Shown here: in pieces, positions 1 to 8,425 of the stretch
How the letters are laid out: each line of letters begins with the position of its first letter
Numbering within the stretch: the first letter of the stretch is position 1
Assembly (NCBI GenBank): GCA_947387575.1
Contig: CANDOC010000008.1
Span: 232,143-296,142 of the forward strand
Origin: Spongorhabdus nitratireducens
GTDB taxonomy: Bacteria > Pseudomonadota > Gammaproteobacteria > Pseudomonadales > Endozoicomonadaceae
Reading direction: 5' to 3'
Length of the DNA: 64,000 bases
Translations under genes and position numbers: made by a program
Notes under the pieces: generated by a model
Seen by the model: only the letters and a program-made list of their open reading frames with translations
Told to the model about the DNA's origin: nothing
Database searches by the model: none

Positions 1-1374
1 ATACTCCAATGCAACATTTTTCTCTGCTGCCAGCGGCCGTAACAGTTTTACTACCCGCTCAAGCAATTGCCGGACATTGATCTCACGGATTTCAGGTTCC
101 GGTGGCCTGGAGTAATTGAGCAGGTTCTGAATCAGCTGATTAATCCGGTCAATTTCTTCCAGCATCAGCTGCTTCAACTCTGCGGCATCAGTCTGCCCAG
201 ACGGTATCGCGAGACTTTGAATACAAACTTTAATGGTTGCCAGTGGATTACGGATTTCATGTGCGACACCGGTCGCAAAATCACCCTGCACCGCTTTTCT
301 TTCCATTTTTACTTTCGATGCCATCAGCTCGTCGAGCTGATCGGCCATCTTATTGAACGACACCGTTAACTGGGTGACTTCATCATGGCCGAAAGGTTCT
401 ATTCTGTGAGCCCACTCTCCTCTGGCAATGGCATCAGCTCCCTGAATCAGCGGTTCAAGCCGCTGGCGAGCACGGTGTACCAGTACGATAAAGAACAGTA
501 ATACCAGCAACAGTGCCATGGCACCCAGCACCAGATAAAGCCAGCGGGGATCATCAATCCATACATCTGCCACATCTGAGTCCGGCAGCATCGAAATCCG
601 CCAGTTATTGATCACGGGTAACTGGGCTACAGGTTGCTGGATCGGAGCAATATTCTTTCCCAGCTGGTTAAAACATTGATGTACTGCAACCGCAAAGCAG
701 CCGGTATGTTCAGTGCTGTTCAGCTCGGAGAGAGCTGTTGTCAGACTGGCAAGCCGCAGTTGAAAAGCAACATAACCGGGTGAAGGGCCAAACGGATCAG
801 CTGCAGGCAAGGGTCGGGCAATCAGATACCAACCGGAGAGCCCTCTTTTCGGCGGTTGAGGGCCAATCAACCAGTCACTTCCCAAACGGCTGCGGGGTAA
901 GTTCTGCAGGGAAAATTCACCCTGTCCCCAATAGGGGGAACCACTGGCGCTCTGACCTGGAATTGCTCGTTGTAGTTGCCAGTCCCGGTCAAAAAACAGG
1001 GCACCGTATATCTCGGGCTGATCGATATCGAAATAGATCAGGTTCAGGGTGCCCGCCGGTAGTGACAATTCTGAGCCGGTGCTGACCAGCTGTTCGATAT
1101 CCGGTAATGAGGCTATGGCTTTAAGCGCACGCTGATGATGCTGCAGCCGGTTAATCATTTCCGTCCTGACCTGCTCCAGCTGAAACCGGTAGCGCTGGCT
1201 GACAATATTATCCTGTAGCTGACTTGTCAGGCGGTCATACAAAAAGATGGCAATAACCAGAGGAACCAGTGCCACCAGCAGGGAAATCAGAAAGTAGCGC
1301 CGAACAATACTGTTCTCCCAGAACCGGATACGGCGCTTGGGAGTAAACGACGAAAATGAAATACTGCGTTCCAC
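1..1374 (-). CDS. sensor histidine kinase, C-terminal part outside window
   Basis: The reading frame starts at a GTG (1374-1372) and stays open to the left edge, so only the first 458 residues are here. Order: a membrane segment at about residues 25-45 (hydrophobic run after VRRYFLISLL), a long extracytoplasmic sensor region, a second membrane segment (LVLGAMALLLVLLFF), a HAMP-like linker and a HisKA dimerisation box with the phospho-acceptor in GVAHEIRNPLATIK, His372. The ATP-binding HATPase domain and any cognate response regulator would lie to the left. The stimulus cannot be told from the sequence. The start is not certain because no strong ribosome binding site precedes the GTG. It is separated from the upstream dehydrogenase by a strong hairpin terminator, so it is probably transcribed on its own. 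Confidence 0.85.
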   Translation of the reverse strand, partial: MERSISFSSFTPKRRIRFWENSIVRRYFLISLLVALVPLVIAIFLYDRLTSQLQDNIVSQRYRFQLEQVRTEMINRLQHHQRALKAIASLPDIEQLVSTGSELSLPAGTLNLIYFDIDQPEIYGALFFDRDWQLQRAIPGQSASGSPYWGQGEFSLQNLPRSRLGSDWLIGPQPPKRGLSGWYLIARPLPAADPFGPSPGYVAFQLRLASLTTALSELNSTEHTGCFAVAVHQCFNQLGKNIAPIQQPVAQLPVINNWRISMLPDSDVADVWIDDPRWLYLVLGAMALLLVLLFFIVLVHRARQRLEPLIQGADAIARGEWAHRIEPFGHDEVTQLTVSFNKMADQLDELMASKVKMERKAVQGDFATGVAHEIRNPLATIKVCIQSLAIPSGQTDAAELKQLMLEEIDRINQLIQNLLNYSRPPEPEIREINVRQLLERVVKLLRPLAAEKNVALEY

Positions 1375-1455
1375 TTTATTATTCAAACCTGGCGATGGAA
1401 CCAACTGTCGCCACTATACCAAATGCGATAAGCAAAAACTGACGCTTAAAATACA

Positions 1456-1489
1456 AAACCCTGTATTGCAGAGCTGCATTACAGGGTTT
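1456..1489. terminator. bidirectional intrinsic terminator
   Basis: A perfect 10-bp inverted repeat (AAACCCTGTA / TACAGGGTTT) encloses a further near-pairing TTGCAG/CTGCAT core. T-rich DNA follows on both strands. It sits just after the stop codon of the dehydrogenase and before the kinase start, so it most likely ends the dehydrogenase transcript. Confidence 0.8.
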
Positions 1490-1511
1490 GTTTTCTTGCA
1501 GACAGAAACTA

Positions 1512-2300
1512 TCAGCGCGGCTGCATGCGGATACCGCCATCCAGACGAATGGTCTCGCCATTGATGTAGGCATTGCTGCAGATGTGAGCAACCAGATCAC
1601 CAAACTCGGAAGGCAGGCCCAGACGCTTCGGGAACTGAATACCGGCAACCAGACCTTCCTGAACCTTTTCCGGCATGCTCAGCAGCATTGGGGTTCCCAT
1701 AATGCCCGGAGCTACAGTGTTCACCCGAATGCCCAATTTGGCCAGATCACGGGCCATTGGCAGGGTCATACCTACAATACCGCCCTTACTGGCCGCATAG
1801 GCAGCCTGTCCCATCTGGCCTTCATAGGCAGCAACGGAAGCAGTATTGATAATAACGCCACGCTCGCCGGCTTCACCCATAGGCTCATTTTTAGCCATGG
1901 CTTCAGCAGCCAGTCGGGCGACATTGAAAGAGCCGATCAGATTGACGTTGATCACCTGGCTGAAAGCACTCAGCGCCAGTGCATCACCGTCACGGTTCAG
2001 CACCTTGCCTGCCGGAGCAATACCGGCACAGTTCACCAACATGTGAATCGCACCAAAGGTCTCCAGCACATGGCTGACACCGGATGCGACAGATTCTTCA
2101 TCAACTACATTGACCAGAGCGTAGGTGACCTTGTCCGAACCCAGTGTTTCACTCAGTTCGGCAGCCGCCTGCTTGGCAGCTTTTTCATCCAGATCAAAGA
2201 TAGCCAGCTTTACACCCTGGTCAGCCAGCTGCGTGCAGGTCGCACGGCCCAGACCCGAGGCTCCACCGGTAACAATGGCAACCTTGTCATTCAACTGCAT
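1512..2300 (-). CDS. short-chain dehydrogenase, HSD10-like 3-hydroxyacyl-CoA dehydrogenase type 2
   Basis: A 262-residue SDR-family NAD-dependent oxidoreductase. The Rossmann signature TGGASGLGRA lies at residues 11-20, NCAG near residue 90, and the catalytic Tyr-Lys in the YAASKGG motif with the preceding Ser in NTASVAAYEG. The sequence closely follows the HSD10 (17-beta-HSD type 10) branch, whose bacterial members oxidise 3-hydroxyacyl-CoA or 2-methyl-3-hydroxybutyryl-CoA. A longer frame begins at 2360, but the ATG at 2300 is preceded by AAGAGG at good spacing and gives the usual family length. Its role in beta-oxidation or branched-chain catabolism is inferred from the family. No acyl-CoA dehydrogenase or thiolase lies beside it. 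Confidence 0.85.
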   Translation of the reverse strand: MQLNDKVAIVTGGASGLGRATCTQLADQGVKLAIFDLDEKAAKQAAAELSETLGSDKVTYALVNVVDEESVASGVSHVLETFGAIHMLVNCAGIAPAGKVLNRDGDALALSAFSQVINVNLIGSFNVARLAAEAMAKNEPMGEAGERGVIINTASVAAYEGQMGQAAYAASKGGIVGMTLPMARDLAKLGIRVNTVAPGIMGTPMLLSMPEKVQEGLVAGIQFPKRLGLPSEFGDLVAHICSNAYINGETIRLDGGIRMQPR

Positions 2301-2454
2301 CACTGAACCTCTTGTTTTTGTTGTCGTGATTTCGCCGCCCTTTATATCACAGCGAGACACTTATGCGCTGTTTTATCGGGTAACCAATTCACTGCGGTGA
2401 TTATAGAAGTGCAGTGCAAGAGTGGTGTTTTTACAAAAATCAGGCCATGCTGTT

Positions 2455-2712
2455 CTAGGGGCTGTTCACAATTAGACATTCGACCAGTTCATCACACAAG
2501 CCCTCAGGTAAGGCGAAGGGCATGGTGGTTCCATGTTCAAGTCGTTCAACGCGGCATGAGGGCTTGTGTGATGAACCCGAAGGGCCGCTCATGGTTTACG
2601 CCATGCCGCGTTGCTCACTGTTTATGTGGAATAACCACACCGCACAGTTCGCGCCTAACCTGGCGTAAACCATGAGCGGCTGGTCGTATGTCTAATTGTG
2701 AACAGCCCCTAG
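2455..2712. mobile_element. MITE-like palindromic element with 30-bp terminal inverted repeats
   Basis: The two ends carry inverted repeats that begin CTAGGGGCTGTTCACAAT and stay paired for about 30 bp with one mismatch. Inside are two more perfect inverted repeats, 20 bp each: 2487-2506 with 2557-2576, and 2584-2603 with 2661-2680. No transposase is encoded; the short open frame inside is a by-product of the repeats. The CTAG or TAG at each end could be a target duplication but cannot be separated from the palindrome. It lies between the dehydrogenase start and the next gene. The terminal core CTGTTCACAAT recurs in the element at 45804-45970. Confidence 0.8.
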
Positions 2713-2771
2713 TCACTTTGACATAAGTCCTCACGATGGAATAAATCAATAACATTCGCAGAGGAGCTCAA

Positions 2772-3050
2772 ATGCCTAAAACCAAAAAGCTCAGAAATGA
2801 AGCCGCTCTGGTGAAGGAAGCGCTACGTATTGGCGCCATTTATATGGAAAAGCGGGGTGGTGTCGGCAGTTTTGACGATACCCATTCAGCTAATGAAAAA
2901 ACCCGTTTCCTGTACCGTCTGCTGGTGAATGACCGACTCATCCAGCCTCTGGCCAAAGGTGAAGAAACCGAACCCAATATGAAACATAAACTGGCCCTGT
3001 GGATATCCCGCCAGTTACCCGATAATCATTCATTGCTCAGGGACTGTTGA
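2772..3050 (+). CDS. small conserved protein, possibly DUF5062 family
   Basis: A 92-residue soluble, basic protein without signal peptide or membrane segment. The start is well supported by GAGG eight bases before the ATG. The pattern of an N-terminal KLRNEAALVKEALRIG helix and a C-terminal KHKLALWISRQLP helix recalls the short DUF5062 proteins of marine gammaproteobacteria, but this recognition is from memory and tentative. No function is known. It is followed 68 bases later by the DUF2956 gene and then dbpA on the same strand, so the three may share a transcript. The MITE-like element ends 60 bp upstream and may contribute to its promoter region. Confidence 0.6.
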   Translation: MPKTKKLRNEAALVKEALRIGAIYMEKRGGVGSFDDTHSANEKTRFLYRLLVNDRLIQPLAKGEETEPNMKHKLALWISRQLPDNHSLLRDC

Positions 3051-3118
3051 CCGCTTTATTATCTGATGGGCTTGATTCAACAAGCCCCTCTTATCACTTC
3101 CTGCATTATCGGAATATC

Positions 3119-3481
3119 ATGGGTAAAAAGAATTCCCCGTCAGTCCCGGCAAAAACACGTATTTCCCAAGAAACTGTTGATGAAGCCCAGGCCATCGCCA
3201 AAGCCACCCAGCGTCCGGGACAGACCAAAGAGCAAACTCGCCTGATTGCCCAGGGCATTCAGAAAGGTATCGACCAGTATAAAAAACAGCAGAAAGCCAA
3301 AGCCCGCGAGCTGGACAAGCAGCGTAAAAAAGTCAGCCAGCAAAGAGAAAACAGCACAGAAGAAGTCCGGACAGAAATAAAAACCGAAATCAAATACCGC
3401 CAGTCCCCTCTTCCATGGATATTGCTGACACTGACATGGGTTGGAATTGGTATTTACTACGCCTTCTTGCAAAGCCAATGA
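3119..3481 (+). CDS. DUF2956 family protein
   Basis: A 120-residue protein with the hallmark stretch RISQETVDEAQAIAKATQRP and the GQTKEQTRLIAQGIQKGI block characteristic of DUF2956 in gammaproteobacteria. A highly charged Lys/Gln/Arg helix follows (residues about 55-85, probable coiled coil), then one C-terminal membrane segment (LPWILLTLTWVGIGIYYAFL). It is thus predicted to be a tail-anchored inner-membrane protein facing the cytoplasm. The frame is open back to 3047, but the family begins at the ATG used here. Function is unknown. dbpA starts 48 bases downstream. Confidence 0.8.
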   Translation: MGKKNSPSVPAKTRISQETVDEAQAIAKATQRPGQTKEQTRLIAQGIQKGIDQYKKQQKAKARELDKQRKKVSQQRENSTEEVRTEIKTEIKYRQSPLPWILLTLTWVGIGIYYAFLQSQ

Positions 3482-3529
3482 CTGTTACAATGCCCGGCTT
3501 TCAGACCCACATGAGATAGCAGGCCGATT

Positions 3530-4927
3530 TTGAGCGATTTTCAGTTTTCCCGTTTGTCACTGCCCCAGAGTCAGATCAAAAACCTGAGTGATCTGGGATA
3601 TCACCAGATGACCCCGATCCAGCAGCAAAGCCTGCCCGCTATTCTGGATGGCCGGGACCTGATCGCCAAGGCCAAAACCGGTAGTGGTAAAACCGCTGCC
3701 TTTGCTATTGGCCTGCTGGAAAAGATTAATCCGCGCTTCTTTGGTTGTCAGGGGCTGGTGCTTTGTCCGACCCGCGAGTTGGCGACCCAAGTTGCCAAGG
3801 AAATCCGCCGCTTGGCCCGCTATCGACAGAATATCAAGGTACTGACCCTGTGTGGTGGTCAGCCCATCGGGCCACAAATTGGTTCTCTGGCTCATGGTGC
3901 TCATATTGTGGTTGGCACACCTGGACGTATTCAGGATCATTTGCGAAAACGCACCCTGTCTCTGGATGGCATCAATACTGTAGTACTAGATGAAGCTGAC
4001 CGGATGCTGGATATGGGCTTTATCGAGCCAATCGAGAATATCATTCGTCATACCCCGGATAATCGTCAGACCCTGCTGTTTTCAGCAACATACCCGAAAG
4101 GCATCAAGTCTTTGAGCAGTGCATTTCAGCATGATCCGGTCGAGGTATCTGTCGAGTCGCTGCACAGCCATAACCATATTGCCCAGCATTTCTACGAAAC
4201 CGATAAATCCCAGAAGAATGAAGCGCTGTTAAAGCTGCTGGAACATTATCTGCCAGCATCCTGCGTGATTTTCTGCAACACCAAACAAGCCTGTAAAGAT
4301 CTGGCAACGTTCCTCTATGAACAGGGCTTCAAGCCGCTGGCACTTTATGGTGACCTGGAACAGCGGGACCGGGACCAGATTCTGGTGCGCTTTGCCAACC
4401 AGAGTTCCAGCCTGCTAATTGCGACCGATGTCGCCGCCCGGGGACTGGATATTGATGATCTCGCTGCTGTGATCAACTACGACCTGACCCGTGATCCGGA
4501 AGTTTATATTCACCGTATCGGTCGAACCGGACGAGCAGGAAAGGAAGGTATCGCTCTGAGCCTGCATACACCAGCGGAATACTACAAGCTGGATGACATC
4601 TGCTTATATCAGAACAAGACCTTTGAAGCCGCTGACCCTATGAGACTCAAGCCAGCCAACCCGGCTGGTATGGAACAGCACGCACTGATCAAAGCACCGA
4701 TGGTAACGCTGGCCATTGATGGCGGTCGCAAAAACAAGGTACGTCCCGGCGATATTCTCGGAGCTCTGACCGGAGATGCCGGTATTGCCGGTGATCAGGT
4801 CGGAAAGATCGATATTTTTGATTTCGCTGCCTACGTTGCCATCAAGCGGGCATCGGCCCGCAAGGCATTGCAACAACTTGAGCGCGGCAAAATCAAAGGG
4901 CGCAAGTTCAAGGTTCGTCGCCTGTAA
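3530..4927 (+). CDS. dbpA: ATP-dependent RNA helicase DbpA
   Basis: A 465-residue DEAD-box helicase that follows E. coli DbpA over its whole length. Q-motif near MTPIQQQS, Walker A AKTGSGKT (48-55), PTRELA, DEAD box near residue 155, SAT, the HGD-like YGDLEQRDRDQ segment, and HRIGRTGRAG. The last ~75 residues form the DbpA RNA-binding domain (MVTLAIDGGRKNKVRPGDIL, KIKGRKFKVRRL). That domain recognises hairpin 92 of 23S rRNA in the characterised enzyme, so the role is late 50S subunit assembly. The start is a TTG that gives the conserved MSDFQFSRL N-terminus; no better ATG exists. It may be co-transcribed with the DUF2956 gene. Confidence 0.95.
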   Translation: MSDFQFSRLSLPQSQIKNLSDLGYHQMTPIQQQSLPAILDGRDLIAKAKTGSGKTAAFAIGLLEKINPRFFGCQGLVLCPTRELATQVAKEIRRLARYRQNIKVLTLCGGQPIGPQIGSLAHGAHIVVGTPGRIQDHLRKRTLSLDGINTVVLDEADRMLDMGFIEPIENIIRHTPDNRQTLLFSATYPKGIKSLSSAFQHDPVEVSVESLHSHNHIAQHFYETDKSQKNEALLKLLEHYLPASCVIFCNTKQACKDLATFLYEQGFKPLALYGDLEQRDRDQILVRFANQSSSLLIATDVAARGLDIDDLAAVINYDLTRDPEVYIHRIGRTGRAGKEGIALSLHTPAEYYKLDDICLYQNKTFEAADPMRLKPANPAGMEQHALIKAPMVTLAIDGGRKNKVRPGDILGALTGDAGIAGDQVGKIDIFDFAAYVAIKRASARKALQQLERGKIKGRKFKVRRL

Positions 4928-4941
4928 ACACCTTCCAGACA

Positions 4942-4967
4942 AGCCCGGTCTGGTAACAAACCGGGCT
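4942..4967. terminator. hairpin after dbpA
   Basis: AGCCCGGT pairs with ACCGGGCT around a 10-base loop 15 bases after the dbpA stop. No clear T tract follows, so it may be a weak terminator or an mRNA 3' stabiliser. Confidence 0.4.
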
Positions 4968-5045
4968 ATTCCGCAGGATTACTGGCTTTCGCGCAATCCG
5001 GTCTTATAATTGCCCCTCGATTGATAATGAGACCGGGTGCCATCA

Positions 5046-5621
5046 ATGCGCCATACAATTTTCGACACCCCCGTCGTACGACAATTATTTCTTTTAATTT
5101 CCTGGATCGGACTCAAGCTCACTGGCTGGAAACTGGAAGGTAAACTACCAGCAAAGCGCCGCTTTGTGATGATTGCAGCACCCCATACCAGCAACTGGGA
5201 TTTCCCGCTAATGATTGCCATGGCGTTCTGCTTCCGCATCAAGGTTTTCTGGATGGGCAAGGACACCCTGTTTCGTGGCCCCATGGGTCCCATTATGAAA
5301 TGGCTGGGCGGGATTCCGGTTAATCGCAGTGCGCCTGGGGGACTGGTGCAGCAAGTAGTTGATTGTTATCACACTACGCGGGAGCTGGTAGTCGTTATTC
5401 CGCCGGAAGGAACACGTAGTGCAGTTCAAAAATGGAAGAGTGGATTTTACCGGATTGCTGATGGTGCAGGTGTTCCAATTGCCCTGGGGTTTCTGGACTT
5501 CAAGCGTAAAGTAGGCGGCTTTGGCCCTATGTTTAAGCCAACTGGTGACTATGATGCCGACCTGATTAATATTCAGGCTTTCTATGCCAGCATTACTCCA
5601 AAACATCACGCTAAGTATTAA
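5046..5621 (+). CDS. PlsC-like lysophospholipid acyltransferase family protein
   Basis: A 191-residue member of the LPLAT/PlsC superfamily. The catalytic H(X4)D box is HTSNWD, the substrate-binding IPVNR motif follows, and the third motif is PPEGTRS. A short hydrophobic N-terminal segment (LFLLISWIGLKLTGW) should associate it with the inner membrane. It is shorter than PlsC and matches the small one-domain acyltransferases that have no defined acyl acceptor, so neither glycerophosphate nor ornithine-lipid synthesis can be assigned. A GTG nine bases upstream is an alternative start. The next gene is convergent. Confidence 0.8.
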   Translation: MRHTIFDTPVVRQLFLLISWIGLKLTGWKLEGKLPAKRRFVMIAAPHTSNWDFPLMIAMAFCFRIKVFWMGKDTLFRGPMGPIMKWLGGIPVNRSAPGGLVQQVVDCYHTTRELVVVIPPEGTRSAVQKWKSGFYRIADGAGVPIALGFLDFKRKVGGFGPMFKPTGDYDADLINIQAFYASITPKHHAKY

Positions 5622-5627
5622 GTTTCC

Positions 5628-5658
5628 GGCTATGCGATAATTTATTTATGGCATAGCC
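5628..5658. terminator. hairpin between convergent genes
   Basis: GGCTATGC and GCATAGCC are separated by an AT-rich 15-base loop, between the acyltransferase stop and the stop of the convergent secreted protein. It is a possible shared terminator, but T tracts are poor. Confidence 0.4.
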
Positions 5659-5661
5659 ACT

Positions 5662-8187
5662 TTATACACTAGTCTCCCGCCTAAAATCGCTATTGCCGAG
5701 ACTATTTAATACCTCAACTTCACAGTCCTCATCACCACTACTTTCTTCAACATCACTGTCCGGGTAAAGAACCTCCTCTTTTATTTTATTGAGCACCCCC
5801 ATATCTTTAATCAACGATGCTAGATAAATAGCCATTTTTTTACGGTTCTGGGCTACTTCTCGGTACACGTATTCAAAAGCATCCAATATTGTAAGTACTT
5901 CTTCTGTTTCTTGATCAATAGTACTCCTCCGTTTGTTTCCTTTTACGCTTTCTCTGGCATTACAACAAAAGCCGTGAGCGTTATCGACCTCAAGAGCTTT
6001 TAACAATCCAACAACTTTCATTCTCGATTCTGAAGAGAGATAAATAGATACAGAAGGTTTGTCACAAATATCATCATATTCATTAACGGTTATTCTCAGG
6101 AATAAATGTATCTGTTCTGAAATCTGAGCTCGTGCTAATTCTGAAACAGAGCCACCACACCATGATTTTTTTATTTTAGAACCGGATAAAAATCGTTCAT
6201 GCCCCTCTTTAGCATTGTCTTTTCTTCTTTGGCGCTCACGTTCCAGATAGTTAAGTGCTTTTAAACTACGATGCCGACTTAATTTACCCGGTTTAAAAAA
6301 TAATAATTCTTCTGACATTACCTGAGATCTGTGTTCACAAACTGGTGATAGGGACGATTTTCCACTCTTCCTTTTCGAATCCTTTTGGCTAAGGAAAGTA
6401 TCACTGGCAGATAACTTTGAACCAACCCCCAAAGTGGAACTAAGAGAGCCAGAACCATCTTGACTCGCAGCACTTACACTCAAAATGGATCCACTAGAAG
6501 AATAATATCCTGACTCTCTGACCAAACTTTTCCATTTAGAGCATCTGCTTCCATTCTTTTTAAGAAATGCACACACCTTACAATGCGACTCAGCTACAGC
6601 TTGACTATCCTCCAGTAGCATAAGGTGCCATGTGATTTTTGCCAATGACAAGGGAATCACTAGCACCAAAGGCTTTGAAGTCTCTACTGCTGGATTTAGT
6701 CGAATAACCAAGCCCGGAGATTTTTCACAACCAAGCACATTTAGAATATCAAAAAACCAGTAGTCTACAGAGGCACAGTCGACAGATAACCATGGAAAAT
6801 CCATAACTGTTGCACTTCTCGAATGCACATCCATTACAAGCGGACAAGAAGAATCTTTTAGAGGGTGGGCAGGCGTATCAGCTTGTAGCAACAAAGTAGA
6901 GAGAACACTACAAACCTGTCTTGAAAAAAGTTGCTTTTTTCCATCCGGAACAAGTTGTCCTGTAAGGGTAGGAAAAAGGTCTGATCTCTTCATATCAGCA
7001 GTGAAACACTTACCTGTGCGCTCAGGATGATATTTTGCAACTTCACAAGCGGATGATTCAAGAAGTAGTGCTCCAGCATTATCGCTACTAAATGTTCTTT
7101 TCAGGCCAAAAAGCTCATGCTTCTTTATAATCGACCTGATATCAAACATCGTAAGGGCGTCAACCTTGCTCTTACCGGTCATAGGCAAGGGCTGGCAGAG
7201 GTGCTTCATAGAGCCATCAATACAAGCAAGCCTACCAAAAGAACCATTAGTCCCTGCAATAAGCACAGGAGCACTCTCAATCATACCGGAACAGCGAAAT
7301 TGTTTTAACGTATCCCTAACGTCTGCTTTTTTTTCAAACCCCACTTTCATATGCACAGTATCTACATCCTTACTACACCCCGGATTTTTTAATAAAATCA
7401 GCCGTTGACCTGATAATATTCTATTGTCGAGTGAAGCTTCAAAACGGGTTAGATGATAATACTCTGGATTAAATAAAAACCAATTACCATGCGAATGTTG
7501 ACTAATAAATTGAAGATACCTTCGTAGGGTTAAGCTAACGCCTTGTTTGAAAATCTCTTCCCCGAAATCTCCTACTAACAACCTTACAATACCACTGCTA
7601 AATCGTTCTTTTATGAACACGTCATCTGAAAGATATTTTTGAATAATCTTATATACCCTTCCGACATACTCATAAATATCCTTAAATTCTGTTGCCAGAA
7701 AATTTAGATCTATATCACCTCTTCGAAGAGAGTCAATCACAACGGGAAACAAAGAAGCTTCCATCCGGCTTTTCTCATCTTCAGGAATATCAGAGCAAAG
7801 ATATTTGCACAGATCTCCAACTCTTTCTTTAACCTCTCCTGTTTCAAAATTCATATACCTCAAAACAGCATCTGAAGTTGGTTGCATTAGAGATAAGGTA
7901 TCAAGAAATGATATTTTTTCTTCTTCGAGAAGAGCTTCTCTACCAACTGCCGAGCCTGACTCTGCTTTAAAAGTTGCTTTTACCTCATATTCCGTAACTC
8001 TTTCCAGAGCAAGAGAATCAGGGGTACCTCGTCCACGCAGAGTTGAAGAGTTCTGTGTATAAATCAAAACAGGAAATTTAGCTGTTCTTATAATTTTCTT
8101 CGGTGTGACAAGTGCACTTGCATAAAGAGGGAAAAGCAAAAACAGAGCAAAAAGACAAACTACACGCAAGACACGCTGATGCTGCAT
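5662..8187 (-). CDS. 841-residue secreted protein of unknown family
   Basis: I do not recognise this protein. It begins with a clear Sec signal peptide (VVCLFALFLLFPLYASA, cleavage near residue 25). A long body without membrane segments follows, then a Ser-rich, low-complexity stretch at about residues 570-630, a basic Arg/Lys-rich segment (YLERERQRRKDNAKEG) and a strongly acidic C-terminus (DSDVEESSGDEDCEVEV). Cys residues are scattered, including CKVC and GSRC near residue 545. The coding sequence is visibly richer in A and T than dbpA and deaD on either side, which suggests recent acquisition or lineage-specific origin. Domain order (signal, globular part, disordered charged tail) would fit an exported host-directed protein, but that is speculation. 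Confidence 0.75.
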   Translation of the reverse strand: MQHQRVLRVVCLFALFLLFPLYASALVTPKKIIRTAKFPVLIYTQNSSTLRGRGTPDSLALERVTEYEVKATFKAESGSAVGREALLEEEKISFLDTLSLMQPTSDAVLRYMNFETGEVKERVGDLCKYLCSDIPEDEKSRMEASLFPVVIDSLRRGDIDLNFLATEFKDIYEYVGRVYKIIQKYLSDDVFIKERFSSGIVRLLVGDFGEEIFKQGVSLTLRRYLQFISQHSHGNWFLFNPEYYHLTRFEASLDNRILSGQRLILLKNPGCSKDVDTVHMKVGFEKKADVRDTLKQFRCSGMIESAPVLIAGTNGSFGRLACIDGSMKHLCQPLPMTGKSKVDALTMFDIRSIIKKHELFGLKRTFSSDNAGALLLESSACEVAKYHPERTGKCFTADMKRSDLFPTLTGQLVPDGKKQLFSRQVCSVLSTLLLQADTPAHPLKDSSCPLVMDVHSRSATVMDFPWLSVDCASVDYWFFDILNVLGCEKSPGLVIRLNPAVETSKPLVLVIPLSLAKITWHLMLLEDSQAVAESHCKVCAFLKKNGSRCSKWKSLVRESGYYSSSGSILSVSAASQDGSGSLSSTLGVGSKLSASDTFLSQKDSKRKSGKSSLSPVCEHRSQVMSEELLFFKPGKLSRHRSLKALNYLERERQRRKDNAKEGHERFLSGSKIKKSWCGGSVSELARAQISEQIHLFLRITVNEYDDICDKPSVSIYLSSESRMKVVGLLKALEVDNAHGFCCNARESVKGNKRRSTIDQETEEVLTILDAFEYVYREVAQNRKKMAIYLASLIKDMGVLNKIKEEVLYPDSDVEESSGDEDCEVEVLNSLGNSDFRRETSV

Positions 8188-8274
8188 CTATTATTCCGTA
8201 CAAGACTGATAAAATTATCAGTGAAATATAGATGCTTTATGAAAGATTGCTACAAACGTACAGATTTTTAGATG

Positions 8275-8410
8275 GCTTTAACCAGTGACGTATCACTCTG
8301 GCATGAAATGAAAAACTGGTTAAAGCAACATCTTTATTAAATGAAACAGCCTGTTTTCCCTGCTTGAGGCAAGGAAAACAGTATAGGTTTCATAGCCTGT
8401 AAACAGGCTA
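8275..8410. other. hairpin cluster downstream of deaD
   Basis: Three inverted repeats lie between the deaD stop and the next gene. TAGCCTG/CAGGCTA (8393-8410) is nearest deaD, GTTTTCCCTGC/GCAAGGAAAAC (8353-8379, one mismatch) is second, and GCTTTAACCAGT/ACTGGTTAAAGC (8275-8326, perfect 12 bp) is third. None has a long T tract on the deaD strand, so they may be weak terminators or 3'-end stabilisers. Confidence 0.45.
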
Positions 8411-8425
8411 AAACCAGGGGATTAA

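Noticed and set aside
2397..2675. Short frame inside the palindromic element as a transposase
   Set aside because: Only about 92 codons, made of the inverted repeats themselves; no DDE or HUH motif.
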